From CBDFGE01 sp965247055 (GTDB taxonomy: Bacteria > Chloroflexota > Dehalococcoidia > Lucifugimonadales > JAGWBF01), in assembly GCA_965247055.1 (NCBI GenBank), contig CBDFGE010000006.1, positions 186,001-250,000 of the forward strand: 64,000 nucleotides of DNA, written 5' to 3'. The notes below the pieces were generated by a model, which was given only the letters and a program-made list of their open reading frames with translations, had not been told where the DNA came from and made no database searches. Made by a program: the position numbers and the translations under genes. This document shows, piece by piece, positions 1 to 8,029 of this stretch. The first letter of the stretch is position 1; the number at the start of each line of letters is the position of its first letter.

Positions 1-504
1 GCCCAGCGCCTCGATGTAGGGCTCCACCCCCGCCATGCCCACTATGCGCGCGCTCTTTTCCACGGTCTCACGGGCAAGGGCCCCCAGGGGCCAGAGGGGT
101 TTCACCTTCCCCTCTTCCAGCTTCCCGGTGACGTACTCTTTGCTCTGCTCCGAGTGGATGAGGGCCATTTTAAAGTGGAGCCCGTTCTCCCTGGCTATCT
201 CCTCCACGATCTCCCGGGTCCATTGGAGGTGGGGGTCCCCGCCCGCGCCACCGCTGGTGCCCACGATGACGGGTATCTTCCTGTCGTGTCCGGCTATGAG
301 CATGTTCTTCAGGTCCCGCTTCGCCGCATCGCGGCCCACGAAAGCCTTACCCATGCCCAGGTAGTTGGGGCCCGGGTCTGTGCTGCCTCCGTCGCAGGCG
401 ATCAGGTGCGGGTCCTTCTCCAGGGCCCTCGCGAAGGACTCTTCCTTGTAGCCATAGCCCACGATGCCCGAGGGCGAGTATATGCGTAGCTCGTGCTCAC
501 CCAT
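1..504 (-). CDS. AtuA-like (DUF1446-type) protein, C-terminus cut by window edge
   Basis: The reading frame is open from an ATG at 504 down to base 1 (168 codons), so the C-terminal part lies outside the window. The N-terminus reads ELRIYSPSGIVGYGY, then LIACDGGSTDPGPNYLG, then a Gly-rich VIVGTSGGAGGDPH segment. This pattern of a 'CDxGSTDxGPxYLG' box followed by a G-S/T-GGAG loop is known from the N-terminal domain of the acyclic terpene utilization AtuA/DUF1446 family, whose biochemical role is poorly defined. A promoter-like pair lies upstream on the same strand. The gene is divergent from the hydrolase at 669. The family call rests on motif recall; the function is not claimed. Confidence 0.6.
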   Translation of the reverse strand, partial: MGEHELRIYSPSGIVGYGYKEESFARALEKDPHLIACDGGSTDPGPNYLGMGKAFVGRDAAKRDLKNMLIAGHDRKIPVIVGTSGGAGGDPHLQWTREIVEEIARENGLHFKMALIHSEQSKEYVTGKLEEGKVKPLWPLGALARETVEKSARIVGMAGVEPYIEALG

Positions 505-564
505 AGCTAACCGTACCTCCGCCTGTTCTCTTCGCTGTCCCGGTCCCCTTTGGACGTTGGACCC

Positions 565-594
565 ATTATAAGGGCGGGGGCGCCGGAGGGTCAA
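565..594 (-). promoter_or_regulatory. Promoter for the AtuA-like gene
   Basis: On the minus strand TTGACC (594-589) is followed after 18 bases by TATAAT (570-565), close to the sigma-70 consensus. It lies about 60 bases upstream of the ATG at 504. Confidence 0.6.
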
Positions 595-624
595 CTTGGG
601 ACGGGGACGGCACCGGCGCCGTGC

Positions 625-630
625 TATAAT
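625..630 (+). promoter_or_regulatory. -10 box upstream of the hydrolase
   Basis: A perfect TATAAT lies about 40 bases before the hydrolase start. No good -35 box is seen at 16-18 bases; the nearest TTGGGA (596-601) is 23 bases away, so this promoter is weakly supported. Confidence 0.35.
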
Positions 631-668
631 ACGGGCCGGGCCCGGCGGCGCCGGGAAAGGGGAAGGCC

Positions 669-1559
669 ATGAAACGCCCGGTGGAGTTCTATAGCGAGGG
701 CTTCAACCTCTGCGGCGATATCTACGTTCCCGAGGGCCTCGGGTCCGGCGAGGTGCGGGCCGGGGTGCTCCTCTGCCACGGCTACACCGGCGTCAAGGAC
801 CTGTACCTTCCCTACAACGCCCGGGCGCTTAACGAGGCCGGCTACGTAGCGATGACCTTCGACTACAAGGGCTGGGGCGATAGTGAGGGTCCCCGCAGCC
901 GTCTCGCGCCCTATGGCCGGGTGCTGGACGTGCAGGCGGCGATGACCTATCTCGGCCTCCAGCCGGAGGTCGACCCGGAGCGCATCGGACTCTACGGGAC
1001 GAGCTACGGTGGGGCGATCGCGACATGGGTGGGGGCGATAGACCAGCGGGCCCGGTGCATCGTCAGCGTGGTGGGCATCGGCAATGGGGCCCGCTGGATG
1101 AGCCGGGTCCGCCGCATGGACGAATGGTTTGACCTTCTGGAACGGTCCAGGGCCGACCGGGAGAAGAGGGCCACCACTGGGAGCTCGGAGCTCGTGGAAC
1201 GGGGCGAGGTGCTCCTGAACGACCGGCAGTCGGCGGAGCTGGCGGCGGCCGCCCGGCGCGGCAACCCCGCCGCCGTCAACACCCTACCCCTGGAGTACGT
1301 GGACGATACCATTGGCTTCAACCCCGAGTGGATCGTAGACAGAATATCTCCTCGGCCCATCCTGTTCATCACGACGGATAACGACCGCCTCGTCCCGCCT
1401 GAGGAGTCGGAGCAGCTCTACGCCCACGCCGGGGAGCCGAAGAGGCTGGTGGTGCTGAAGGGCTACAGCCACTACGAGGTCTATCAGGAGCCTGCCTTCA
1501 GCGAGGTGATGGCCGCGACGCTGGAGTGGTACAGGCAGTACCTGCCGGCCTCGCGCTAG
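669..1559 (+). CDS. Alpha/beta hydrolase (dienelactone hydrolase/S15-like)
   Basis: A 296-residue serine hydrolase of the alpha/beta fold, without signal peptide, so cytoplasmic. The oxyanion segment LLCHGYTG is at 35-41, the nucleophile elbow GTSYGG puts Ser112 as catalytic serine, an acid lies in TTDNDRLVPP (Asp237 or Asp239), and His268 sits in GYSHYE. The layout, with an inserted lid at about 140-215, matches the broad dienelactone hydrolase / X-Pro-peptidase-like group acting on esters or amides; the substrate cannot be read from the sequence. The start ATG follows a GGGGAAGG ribosome site. It is transcribed away from the AtuA-like gene and could be part of the same catabolic function. 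Confidence 0.85.
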   Translation: MKRPVEFYSEGFNLCGDIYVPEGLGSGEVRAGVLLCHGYTGVKDLYLPYNARALNEAGYVAMTFDYKGWGDSEGPRSRLAPYGRVLDVQAAMTYLGLQPEVDPERIGLYGTSYGGAIATWVGAIDQRARCIVSVVGIGNGARWMSRVRRMDEWFDLLERSRADREKRATTGSSELVERGEVLLNDRQSAELAAAARRGNPAAVNTLPLEYVDDTIGFNPEWIVDRISPRPILFITTDNDRLVPPEESEQLYAHAGEPKRLVVLKGYSHYEVYQEPAFSEVMAATLEWYRQYLPASR

Positions 1560-1681
1560 CATCGCGCCGGCAAGCTACCGGACGGCGCGTGTCGATCTAC
1601 CTCCCCCTACTTGCCACAGGCAGGGGAGTGGAGTAAAGTATGAGCACTAGTCCACAGACCTGATAACAAAGGGGGACGAGT

Positions 1682-1897
1682 ATGAGCGGAACGGATTTGA
1701 GAATACTTCTTGCCCGGCTGCTGATGCTGCTTGCGGTCGTCTGCGGCATCATCGGCCTCGTCATAGGCATCGACGATCGGATATGGAAGCTGAATGTCGT
1801 CGGGTGGTTCACCGGGGGCAGTCTTCTCGCGATCCTGGCCATCATCGTCCTTGCCGATGAGTTCCTCGCCTCACGACGCAAGGAGGGGAAGAGCTAG
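1682..1897 (+). CDS. Small two-helix membrane protein
   Basis: A 71-residue hydrophobic protein with two predicted membrane segments (about 8-28 and 37-57) separated by a short charged turn (GIDDRIWK), ending in a basic tail (ASRRKEGKS). An AAGGGGGA ribosome site precedes the ATG. No family is recognised and no function is proposed. It lies between the hydrolase and the asparaginase-family gene, on the same strand. Confidence 0.55.
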   Translation: MSGTDLRILLARLLMLLAVVCGIIGLVIGIDDRIWKLNVVGWFTGGSLLAILAIIVLADEFLASRRKEGKS

Positions 1898-2006
1898 CCG
1901 GTCCGCCCCGAGGCGTCTCCAGTTTGGACCACTTCGGTCCTACCGGACCGGCCAGCTTAGCGGCGATAGATCCAGGGGCTCACCAGACTCTACCGGAGGT
2001 ACAAAT

Positions 2007-3014
2007 ATGCCAAGCTCGCTTCCCAGGGTCCGGGTCGTGGCGACCGGCGGCAGCATCGCAGGGATCGGTCGGGACCGGCTGGACTACACCATCTACCCCG
2101 AGCTCGGCAATAAGCTGACCATCGATCAGCAGCTGGACCGTATACCCGAAGTGAAGGAGATAGCGGAGGTCCAGACCGAGAGCCTCCACAACGTGGGCAG
2201 CACCTCCATAGGCCACAAGGAGTGGCTGGGGATCGGCCAGCGGATCAACCAGATCTTCCAGGAGGACCCGGGCGCCGCGGGGGTGGTGGTGACCCATGGG
2301 ACGGCCACACTGGAAGAGACCGCCTACTTCCTGCACCTGACGGTAAAGTCCTCCAAACCTGTGGTGGTGACCGGCGCCATGCGTCCCCCCTCCTCCATCA
2401 GCACCGACGCTGACATCAACCTCCTGGACGCCATACGCATCGCCGCCACCCCCGACGCAGGTGGGAAAGGCGTCCTCACCGTGCTGAACAACGAGATCCA
2501 GTCGGCCAGGGACGTGAGCAAGAGCAACACCCTCCGCGTGGAGACCTTCAAGCCCAACGAGCTGGGGTTTCTGGGGTACGCCGACTCCGATGGGGAGGTG
2601 GTTTTCTACCGGATCCCTACTCGGAAGCACACCACCTCAACCCCCTTCGACATCGCCGGGGTGAAGTCCCTGCCGCGGGTGGACATCGTCTACACCTACG
2701 CGGGGGACGACGGGATGCTCGTGGAGGCGGTGCGCCAGCATCGGTCCGATGGGCTGATACTCGCCGGTTTCGGCAGCGGGACCCTCCCACCCGTCGTGAT
2801 GGAAGCGGGTGCCCAGGCGGTGAAGGCAGGTATCTCCGTGGTCCTGGCCTCCCGGGCCGCCGCGGGACGGGTGGTCATGACGCCGCGCACTGACAGCCTG
2901 GGCTTCATGGTCTCCGACAGCCTCCTCCCCCAGAAGGCCCGCATTCTGCTGATGCTGGCCCTCAACGTCACCCGCGACCGGAAAGAGGTCCAGCGGATGT
3001 TCTACGAGTATTAG
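2007..3014 (+). CDS. L-asparaginase-family amidohydrolase with altered active site
   Basis: A 335-residue enzyme with the layout of bacterial type II asparaginases: N-terminal nucleophile loop VVATGGSIAG (10-19), THGTATLEETAYFL (96-109), VTGAMRPPSS, and RDVSKSNT with Lys172 at the place of the catalytic lysine. The start ATG follows GGAGGTACAAAT; an upstream in-frame extension to 1794 has no family similarity. Two positions differ from E. coli AnsB. The nucleophile Thr12 is Ser16 here, and the substrate-binding Asp90 of the HGTD motif is Ala100. No signal peptide is seen, so it is probably cytoplasmic. The family is secure; hydrolysis of asparagine is doubtful because Asp90 normally holds the substrate amino group. 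Confidence 0.85.
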   Translation: MPSSLPRVRVVATGGSIAGIGRDRLDYTIYPELGNKLTIDQQLDRIPEVKEIAEVQTESLHNVGSTSIGHKEWLGIGQRINQIFQEDPGAAGVVVTHGTATLEETAYFLHLTVKSSKPVVVTGAMRPPSSISTDADINLLDAIRIAATPDAGGKGVLTVLNNEIQSARDVSKSNTLRVETFKPNELGFLGYADSDGEVVFYRIPTRKHTTSTPFDIAGVKSLPRVDIVYTYAGDDGMLVEAVRQHRSDGLILAGFGSGTLPPVVMEAGAQAVKAGISVVLASRAAAGRVVMTPRTDSLGFMVSDSLLPQKARILLMLALNVTRDRKEVQRMFYEY

Positions 3015-3076
3015 GGGGTGCCTCGGGAAGCTTTGCACCGGGGCGGGGTGCCGAGGATACCTCCGAAGGGGTGGGC

Positions 3077-4373
3077 ATGATGGAGAAGTCATCCAGCGGT
3101 CCCATCCGTGAGCTCTGGACCTTTCCCCTGCTGAAGGCCCTCTACGGCCGCCGCTCCCGGCGATTCGGGATGGGGATGGAGATGCCCCCCGGGCCACTGG
3201 CCTTCAAGTCCCGCCACGCGCCGGCCCCCCTCACCAGATTGGAGCAGGCCCTCCTCGTGGCCGCCGGCACCGGAGTAAACGGCTGGACCTTCGGCATCCC
3301 CTACAGCCCCGCAACAGAGGGAGCGCACGCGAGCTACTCCCTACGCCTCACCGGACGCACCTTTCCCACGGGTGCCGCGATAGGCACGCCCAAGCTCTTC
3401 TACACCGACGACGAGGGAGTATACCTCACTCGACTGCGTGACCTGCCTCCCACTCGGTTACGGGAGATGGAGGACCTGGATGACATCGAGCGGATACTGG
3501 CCACCTGCCACCAGCAGATAGTAAGGATCAGTGACCGGCGTCTCACGGTGCCACGGGAGGTGCCTCACGTCTTCGAGCACAACCTGTGGAGCGCCAACTT
3601 CCCCGGCTCCACTCTTTTCATGCCCGTGGCCGACGTAGGCCAGTACTTCCTCTCCCTGCTTATGATTCGCATTCAGAACCGGTCGGTGTTCTACGATGAC
3701 CGGAACGGCCGCCTGGCCGGGGACCTGGAGCCATACATCCGCTCGGGCCTCCTGGATGGGGGAAGGGGGATCCCCCTGACCCAGATGGAGCAGGGCGCGC
3801 TCACCGGGGCGGCCGCCGCCCTCTCGACGATGGCGCACAACATGGTGCTGACGCTACAGGCCATGGGCCTGGGAGGCTGGATGTACCAGGGTATCAACTC
3901 CTACAGCCCTCATGGGGGCCTTCGCGGAACAGGGAATCCCGGGCCTGGGTTTCCGGTTTCAGCGGGACCCGCGGTGGCCGGTGCCCAACCCGGTAGGTCT
4001 GGACGGGCACTACGAGAGCCTCTGCCCTCCCTACTACGCCGATATGAGGGCGGCGGCCCGGCAGGTGGCCGAGTGGAAGTTCGGCGAGGGCGGCACCTAT
4101 GATCCGGAGACCCCCGGCCCCTTCAGGCGGAACGCCGAGGTCAAGGGGAGCGTGGTGCCCTACAGCGAGGAGATCATCGCCTGCGCGGGCGAGGTTGCCC
4201 AGTACATCTACGACACCTACGGCAAGTTCCCGGGAACGGTGCCCACCATCGCCATGCTCATGCTGGTGCAAGCACAGCACATCGACACCGAGTTCTACGA
4301 CACCCACTACCAGGAAGGCGCCTATCTGGATACCCACGCGGACCATATGAGGCTCTGGCACGACATCTCATAA
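3077..4373 (+). pseudogene. Frameshifted gene of unknown function, possibly nitroreductase-like
   Basis: Two overlapping frames make one protein of about 430 residues. The first runs from ATG 3077 (AAGGGG site upstream; a GTG at 3071 is also possible) to about 3907, the second from there to 4373. Removing one C from the CCC run at 3907-3909 joins GINSYS directly to LMGAFAEQG. The product is soluble. Segments such as LLVAAGTGVNGW and LTLQAMGLGGW recall flavin nitroreductase-fold helices, but I do not recognise the family with confidence. The DUF1326 gene follows after 18 bases, so the two are probably co-transcribed. The break could be a true mutation or a homopolymer sequencing error. Confidence 0.6.
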
Positions 4374-4391
4374 ACCAGGGAGGTAACCGAG

Positions 4392-5006
4392 GTGGCTACA
4401 GAAAAGTGGCGTTTGAGGGGCGACTACTTCGAGAACTGCAACTGCGCGATTTTATGTCCATGCCTTGTGCCGGGGGGCAACGCGATGCCGACTGACGGGA
4501 ACTGTGACGTGGCCCTGGCCTTCCACGTTCGAGAGGGGGACTTCAACGGCGCTCCCCTCAGCGGCCTGAACTTCGTGGTCGTATACCGCTCGCCGGGACT
4601 CATGTCCGAGGGCAACTGGATCGCGGCCATGTATATCGACGAGAGGGCCGACGGGCGGCAGCGGGAGGCCTTGGGCCGCATCCTTTCGGGGAAAGCAGGA
4701 GGGCCCGCCAGCCGCTGGATGAGCGTGATCTCGGATTTCAGGGGTATCAAGTACACCCCAATCACCTACACGGCCAGAGGACGCACCCGGAGCGTGTCCA
4801 TACCCCAGATCATGGAGTTCGCCGTGGAGGGGATCACCGCCCGCGGCCGCACCAGGGCCATGCGGGTGACCAACTCAAGCCACCCGGTCAGCTCCTCTCT
4901 CGCCCTGGCGAGGGGCACGGGGAGCACCTACACCGACCACGGCATGAACTGGGACAACACGGGAAAGAACGGCCACTATTCGGCCTTTAGCTGGCAGGGG
5001 CCGTGA
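4392..5006 (+). CDS. DUF1326 protein, copy 1
   Basis: A 204-residue protein with the DUF1326 signature near its N-terminus: ENCNCAILCPC places Cys16, Cys18, Cys22 and Cys24, typical of a metal or redox cysteine cluster. The family also shows the central EGNWIAAMYIDERA segment and the C-terminal GMNWDNTGKNGHYSAF segment. The function of DUF1326 is not established. GTG start with GGGAGGTAACCGAG upstream. Two other copies lie at 33628 and 34386; the copy at 34386 shares the C-terminal MHWEAPGK / FSEF pattern most closely. It sits directly behind the frameshifted gene at 3077. Confidence 0.85.
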   Translation: MATEKWRLRGDYFENCNCAILCPCLVPGGNAMPTDGNCDVALAFHVREGDFNGAPLSGLNFVVVYRSPGLMSEGNWIAAMYIDERADGRQREALGRILSGKAGGPASRWMSVISDFRGIKYTPITYTARGRTRSVSIPQIMEFAVEGITARGRTRAMRVTNSSHPVSSSLALARGTGSTYTDHGMNWDNTGKNGHYSAFSWQGP

Positions 5007-5090
5007 GCCCCAGCCCCGTCTCGTAACACGGCTACGGGCTGACGTCGCTCTCCCCAACCTCCTGGAGAAATGCGCGGAGAAGGTCTTCGG

Positions 5091-5267
5091 CGATCCAGTA
5101 TAGACCCCAATGGCAAGCACTTCGGGACCGTCCTGACCGGAGCCCGCCAGACGACCAACTGTGGCTGGGGCGGCGATGACCGGAGAACCCTGTTCATCAC
5201 CACCTGGGACGGCCTGTTCCGCATCCAGCTGAAGATTCCGGGGCTCCCAGTCCAGAAAGGGCTGTAG
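5091..5267 (+). pseudogene. C-terminal remnant of an SMP-30/gluconolactonase gene
   Basis: About 59 codons ending IDPNGKHFGTVLTGARQTTN ... TLFITTWDGLFRIQLKIPGLP. They align with the last 50 residues of the intact SMP-30 protein at 18168 (IMDPSGRHLGTILTGADQTTN ... IRLNIPGLP). The rest of the propeller is missing upstream, where the DUF1326 gene ends. A 5' deletion remnant is the simplest reading. Confidence 0.7.
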
Positions 5268-5273
5268 GGCACC

Positions 5274-5501
5274 TTACCGGCAGGGCTTCTCAGGCCAGCT
5301 CTCGCTGACGGGCGCTTGCACGGTCACATTCATGGTCCTCTGTCCGTCCGGCGAGTCTATGATGATACTTACGGGCTCTTTGTAAGCGTAAACCCAAAAT
5401 CCCGCTCCGTCGGTACCACTATAGACCCGCACCCTTTCTATGGGGGTGATGGTCAGCTCTCCGATTACAACGGGTTGGCCGGTACGGACCTCTTCCATCA
5501 T
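5274..5501 (-). CDS. Small conserved-looking protein after DUF2953
   Basis: A 75-residue soluble protein starting MMEEVRTGQPVVIGELTITP and rich in beta-prone segments (WVYAYKEPVSIII). Its ATG overlaps the TGA of the DUF2953 gene by four bases (ATGA), so the two are translationally coupled. The family is not recognised. Its place as third gene of a gerW-DUF2953 operon suggests a shared, unknown envelope-related role. Confidence 0.6.
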   Translation of the reverse strand: MMEEVRTGQPVVIGELTITPIERVRVYSGTDGAGFWVYAYKEPVSIIIDSPDGQRTMNVTVQAPVSESWPEKPCR

Positions 5502-6097
5502 CGGCGTGCTCCCAGCATTGCCTTGAATCCTCGAAAGCTCGTTAATGAGAGGGCGAAGAGAACTATCGGCGGCACCATTCGGATCGGGTAAATCCTGACT
5601 GAGCCGTTACAGTAACCCCGAAAGGTCTCCTCGTTAAAATCGGGCTCTACACTCATGTGAAAACGAGGGACCGCATCGACACAGGCTGCGACTGGACTCA
5701 TCAGCCCGAGGAGCCGTCCTGTCTCCGCCGGGTCACCCAACCCAACCTGCAAGCCCAGATTCAGCTCCCTCACCCTGATGGCCCTTAGCATCCGCCTCGC
5801 AAACCTCAATGAGTGTCGGGGAAATCCTCCCGTCCTGATCGCGGCCAGGAATGGCCGGGGGCTCCTCTTGCTTCTTCGGCCCTGTTTCCGCGGCTTCTTC
5901 TCCTGCTTCGGCTCCTTTCCCTTTTCCCCTCCGCCAAGGTCTTTCCCGACTAACCCGAAGAGCCACCCTATCCGCACCCTTGACCGAAAACTTTCATCCC
6001 TCTCCAGAGAAAAGCTCAGATCAATGGGTACGGACAGGAGCAGGACGAGCAAGCCCGCCAGGCTAGATAGTGCCACCAGGACCCAGACCCACCACAT
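5498..6097 (-). CDS. DUF2953 family membrane-anchored protein
   Basis: A 199-residue protein with one N-terminal membrane helix (WVLVALSSLAGLLVLLLSVP, about 4-24), then a strand (IDLSFSLERD), a Lys/Arg-rich linker (about 60-85) and a globular C-terminal part with SVEPDFNEETFRGYCNGSVR. This is the architecture of DUF2953 (B. subtilis YtfI), usually encoded next to GerW/YtfJ. Here the gerW remnant ends 14 bases before it on the same strand, which supports the call. The biochemical role is unknown; family members are linked to spore germination in Firmicutes but also occur in non-spore-formers. Confidence 0.75.
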   Translation of the reverse strand: MWWVWVLVALSSLAGLLVLLLSVPIDLSFSLERDESFRSRVRIGWLFGLVGKDLGGGEKGKEPKQEKKPRKQGRRSKRSPRPFLAAIRTGGFPRHSLRFARRMLRAIRVRELNLGLQVGLGDPAETGRLLGLMSPVAACVDAVPRFHMSVEPDFNEETFRGYCNGSVRIYPIRMVPPIVLFALSLTSFRGFKAMLGARR

Positions 6098-6110
6098 GAT
6101 GCACTATTCT

Positions 6111-6304
6111 CTACTCAGATTTCTCGCCGCGTTTTTGCAGCGCCGCACCTATAGCCGCTCCCACCTTTTCAAGGGCGGAGGGAGGCCCAGCTACAGGCTC
6201 TACTCTGACGCCATCCTTGTTGATAATGATGACAGCAACGGGCTTGACTCCACCGCCGCCACCGGTCCCGACGCCCCCTTCTTCATCATGTCCATCCTTT
6301 CAAG
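6111..6304 (-). pseudogene. gerW: 3' part of gerW (YtfJ family), cut off by the IS3 element
   Basis: On the minus strand this stretch encodes a Gly-rich segment (GGVGTGGGGGVKPVAVIII) followed by NKDGVRVEPVAGPPSALEKV and a short basic tail ending GEKSE, stop at 6113-6111. This is the typical C-terminal half of GerW/YtfJ proteins. It has no start of its own, because the IS3 element begins at 6305. The matching N-terminus lies on the far side of the element at 7608-7691. Confidence 0.75.
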
Positions 6305-6316
6305 TGGACCCCATGA

Positions 6317-7252
6317 TCAGGACAGCGGTGAGGCTAAAATAAGAGAGTCTACCGCTGGGGTGTCTTGTAAACCTTCATCCGATGGTAAGGCTCGTGGATG
6401 TTCCAGTAAACACCTTTGTGGGCTCACTGCATGGAACACCTGACCCGGTGACCGATAGCCCAGGGCTTGATGGGGCCGCTCTTGGTTGTAGAAGGCCAGA
6501 TAAGCCCCAATCCCCTTTCTGGCCTCAGTCCCATTTTGGTATGCCTTCAGGTACACCTCCTCGTACTTGATGCTGCGCCACAGCCGTTCCACGAAGACGT
6601 TGTCCATGCACCGGCCCCTGCCGTCCATGCTCACTTGAACGCCTTGCGCCAGCAGCATGCTGGTGAAGGCCTCGCTGGTGAACTGGCTGCCCTGGTCGGT
6701 GTTGAAGATCTGTGGCCGACCCTTGCTCAAGGCCTCTTCCAGAGCCGCAACACAGAAGTCTACCTCCAGGGTGTTGGACAGCCGCCAGGCCAGCACGTAG
6801 CGGCTGTGCCAGTCCATGATGGCCACCAAGTAGAGGAAACCCCGAGCCATGGGTATGTAGGTGATGTCGGTGGCCCACACCTGGTTGACCCGGTTGATCT
6901 CCAGCCCCCTGAGCAAGTACGGATAGACCTTATGCCCTGGGTTTGGCTTGCTGGTGTTGGGACGCCGGTAGATGGCCTCCAGGCCTATCAGCTGCATCAG
7001 CCGGCGGACCCGCTTGCGGTTGACCTGGTGTCCGTGATTGCTGAGCCAGGCAGTCATCCTTCTGGAGCCGTAGAAAGGTGTCTTCAGGTACTGTTGGTCT
7101 ATGAGGGCCATCAACTCCAAGTCCTCGGCGCCGGCCTCGGTTGGCAGGTAGTACAACGAGGAGCGGCTGATACCCAGCAAGGCGCACTGGCGTACCAGAG
7201 ACAGCTTCGATTCTTCTCGGTCAATCATGGCCCGGCGTTGGGACCGGCTCAC
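6317..7252 (-). CDS. IS3-family transposase orfB (DDE integrase)
   Basis: A 311-residue protein. An N-terminal helical segment (RQCALLGISRSSLYY) is followed by an rve-type catalytic core with WATDITYIPM (Asp129), FNTDQGSQFTS (Asp186) and NVFVERLWRSIKYEE (Glu222), the DD(35)E triad of IS3 elements, then the YNQERPHQALGYRSP tail. All key residues are present, so it may be active. The start GTG overlaps the orfA stop (GTGA). IS3 elements usually make the active OrfAB by -1 frameshifting. The stop codon lies inside the left terminal repeat. Confidence 0.9.
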   Translation of the reverse strand: MSRSQRRAMIDREESKLSLVRQCALLGISRSSLYYLPTEAGAEDLELMALIDQQYLKTPFYGSRRMTAWLSNHGHQVNRKRVRRLMQLIGLEAIYRRPNTSKPNPGHKVYPYLLRGLEINRVNQVWATDITYIPMARGFLYLVAIMDWHSRYVLAWRLSNTLEVDFCVAALEEALSKGRPQIFNTDQGSQFTSEAFTSMLLAQGVQVSMDGRGRCMDNVFVERLWRSIKYEEVYLKAYQNGTEARKGIGAYLAFYNQERPHQALGYRSPGQVFHAVSPQRCLLEHPRALPSDEGLQDTPAVDSLILASPLS

Positions 7253-7533
7253 AACCCGAAGCTCCGTGACAAAAAATCCCGTTCCACCTTGAGCTGCCCA
7301 ATCTGTTGGTAGAGCTGGGCAGTGAGGACCTCTTGGTCCTTCTCCTGGCGTCCACCACCATTTTCAAAGAGGTGCGGCGCCCCCTGAGTCAAGGCCTTCT
7401 TCCAGGCATGGATCTGGCTCGGGTGGACTTCAAACCGGCTGGCCAGCTCTGCAATGGTGTGCTCCCCCTGGAGCGCGGCCAAAGCCACTTTGGCCTTGAA
7501 GACTGGGCTGTGCTTCTTACGTGTTTGCTTCAT
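7249..7533 (-). CDS. IS3-family transposase orfA (HTH)
   Basis: A 94-residue protein with the HTH_Tnp_1 pattern: KHSPVFKAKVALAALQG, IAELASRFEVHPSQIHAWKK (the recognition helix), and a C-terminal leucine-zipper-like segment (LTAQLYQQIGQLKVERDFL) that mediates multimerisation in this family. It starts 74 bases inside the right end of the element and overlaps orfB. Confidence 0.9.
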   Translation of the reverse strand: MKQTRKKHSPVFKAKVALAALQGEHTIAELASRFEVHPSQIHAWKKALTQGAPHLFENGGGRQEKDQEVLTAQLYQQIGQLKVERDFLSRSFGL

Positions 7534-7607
7534 GTCCTGCTCCTTGTTTCCGTCCTATTTTAGGAGCGGGACTCTCTCTTAGCCACCTGTCCGAATTTTG
7601 GGGTCCA

Positions 7608-7691
7608 CCTCACTCCGACCACGGTCTTCGCACTCAGCAGCCTCTCCATCTCCTCCACAGAGTTCTTGAGTAGCTTCTCTATCTCTTCCAT
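7608..7691 (-). pseudogene. gerW: 5' part of gerW (YtfJ family), cut off by the IS3 element
   Basis: ATG at 7691 with an AGGAGGG ribosome site. It encodes 28 residues (MEEIEKLLKNSVEEMERLL, then SAKTVVG) matching the N-terminal helix and TVVG motif of GerW/YtfJ proteins, then runs into the IS3 right end. Intact GerW proteins have about 130-160 residues. The two remnants hold about 92, so roughly 40-60 residues in the middle are missing. Confidence 0.75.
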
Positions 7692-8029
7692 ATCGCCCTC
7701 CTGTACCTTGATTTTAGTGATTCCTACTCGTCCCACCTCTATGATAGCCGGAGCACAGCCCCTTTTGATCAGGAAGATGGCCGATTTCTCCATCGGCCAT
7801 TAGGATGACTCACTGGTCACGTTACCACCTAGCGCCTTCCCACGGCCGGCCCAAAGGCGGCCTGTCCTCACCGCATCACCTCTCGACGGTGTCGAAGGTC
7901 ACAGCCTCCCCGTGCCCAACTCCACAACCTTCCCGTGTCCCGCTTCACAGATTCCATAGCCGACTTGCGGTTCAATTAATAGTAGACAAAGAGGAGACCC
8001 AGGAGAGGGCAAATCCGAGGGAGGGGATC
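7692..8029. other. Intergenic region, gerW to zinc-ribbon gene
   Basis: Divergent spacer between gerW (minus) and the gene at 8030 (plus). In-frame extensions of both neighbours into it have no recognisable content. No convincing promoter pair was found. Confidence 0.4.

Larger units (their letters stand above)
6305..7607 (-). mobile_element. IS3-family insertion sequence (1303 bp), complete
   Basis: The element is bounded by 21-bp terminal inverted repeats (6305-6325 and 7587-7607) that share 17 of 21 bases and begin TGGACCCCA. Inside are the two transposase frames orfA and orfB on the minus strand. The flanks show no 3-5 bp target duplication (left ...TTTCAAG, right CCTCACT). Together with the loss of the middle of gerW, this suggests a deletion at the insertion site or a later rearrangement. 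Confidence 0.85.
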
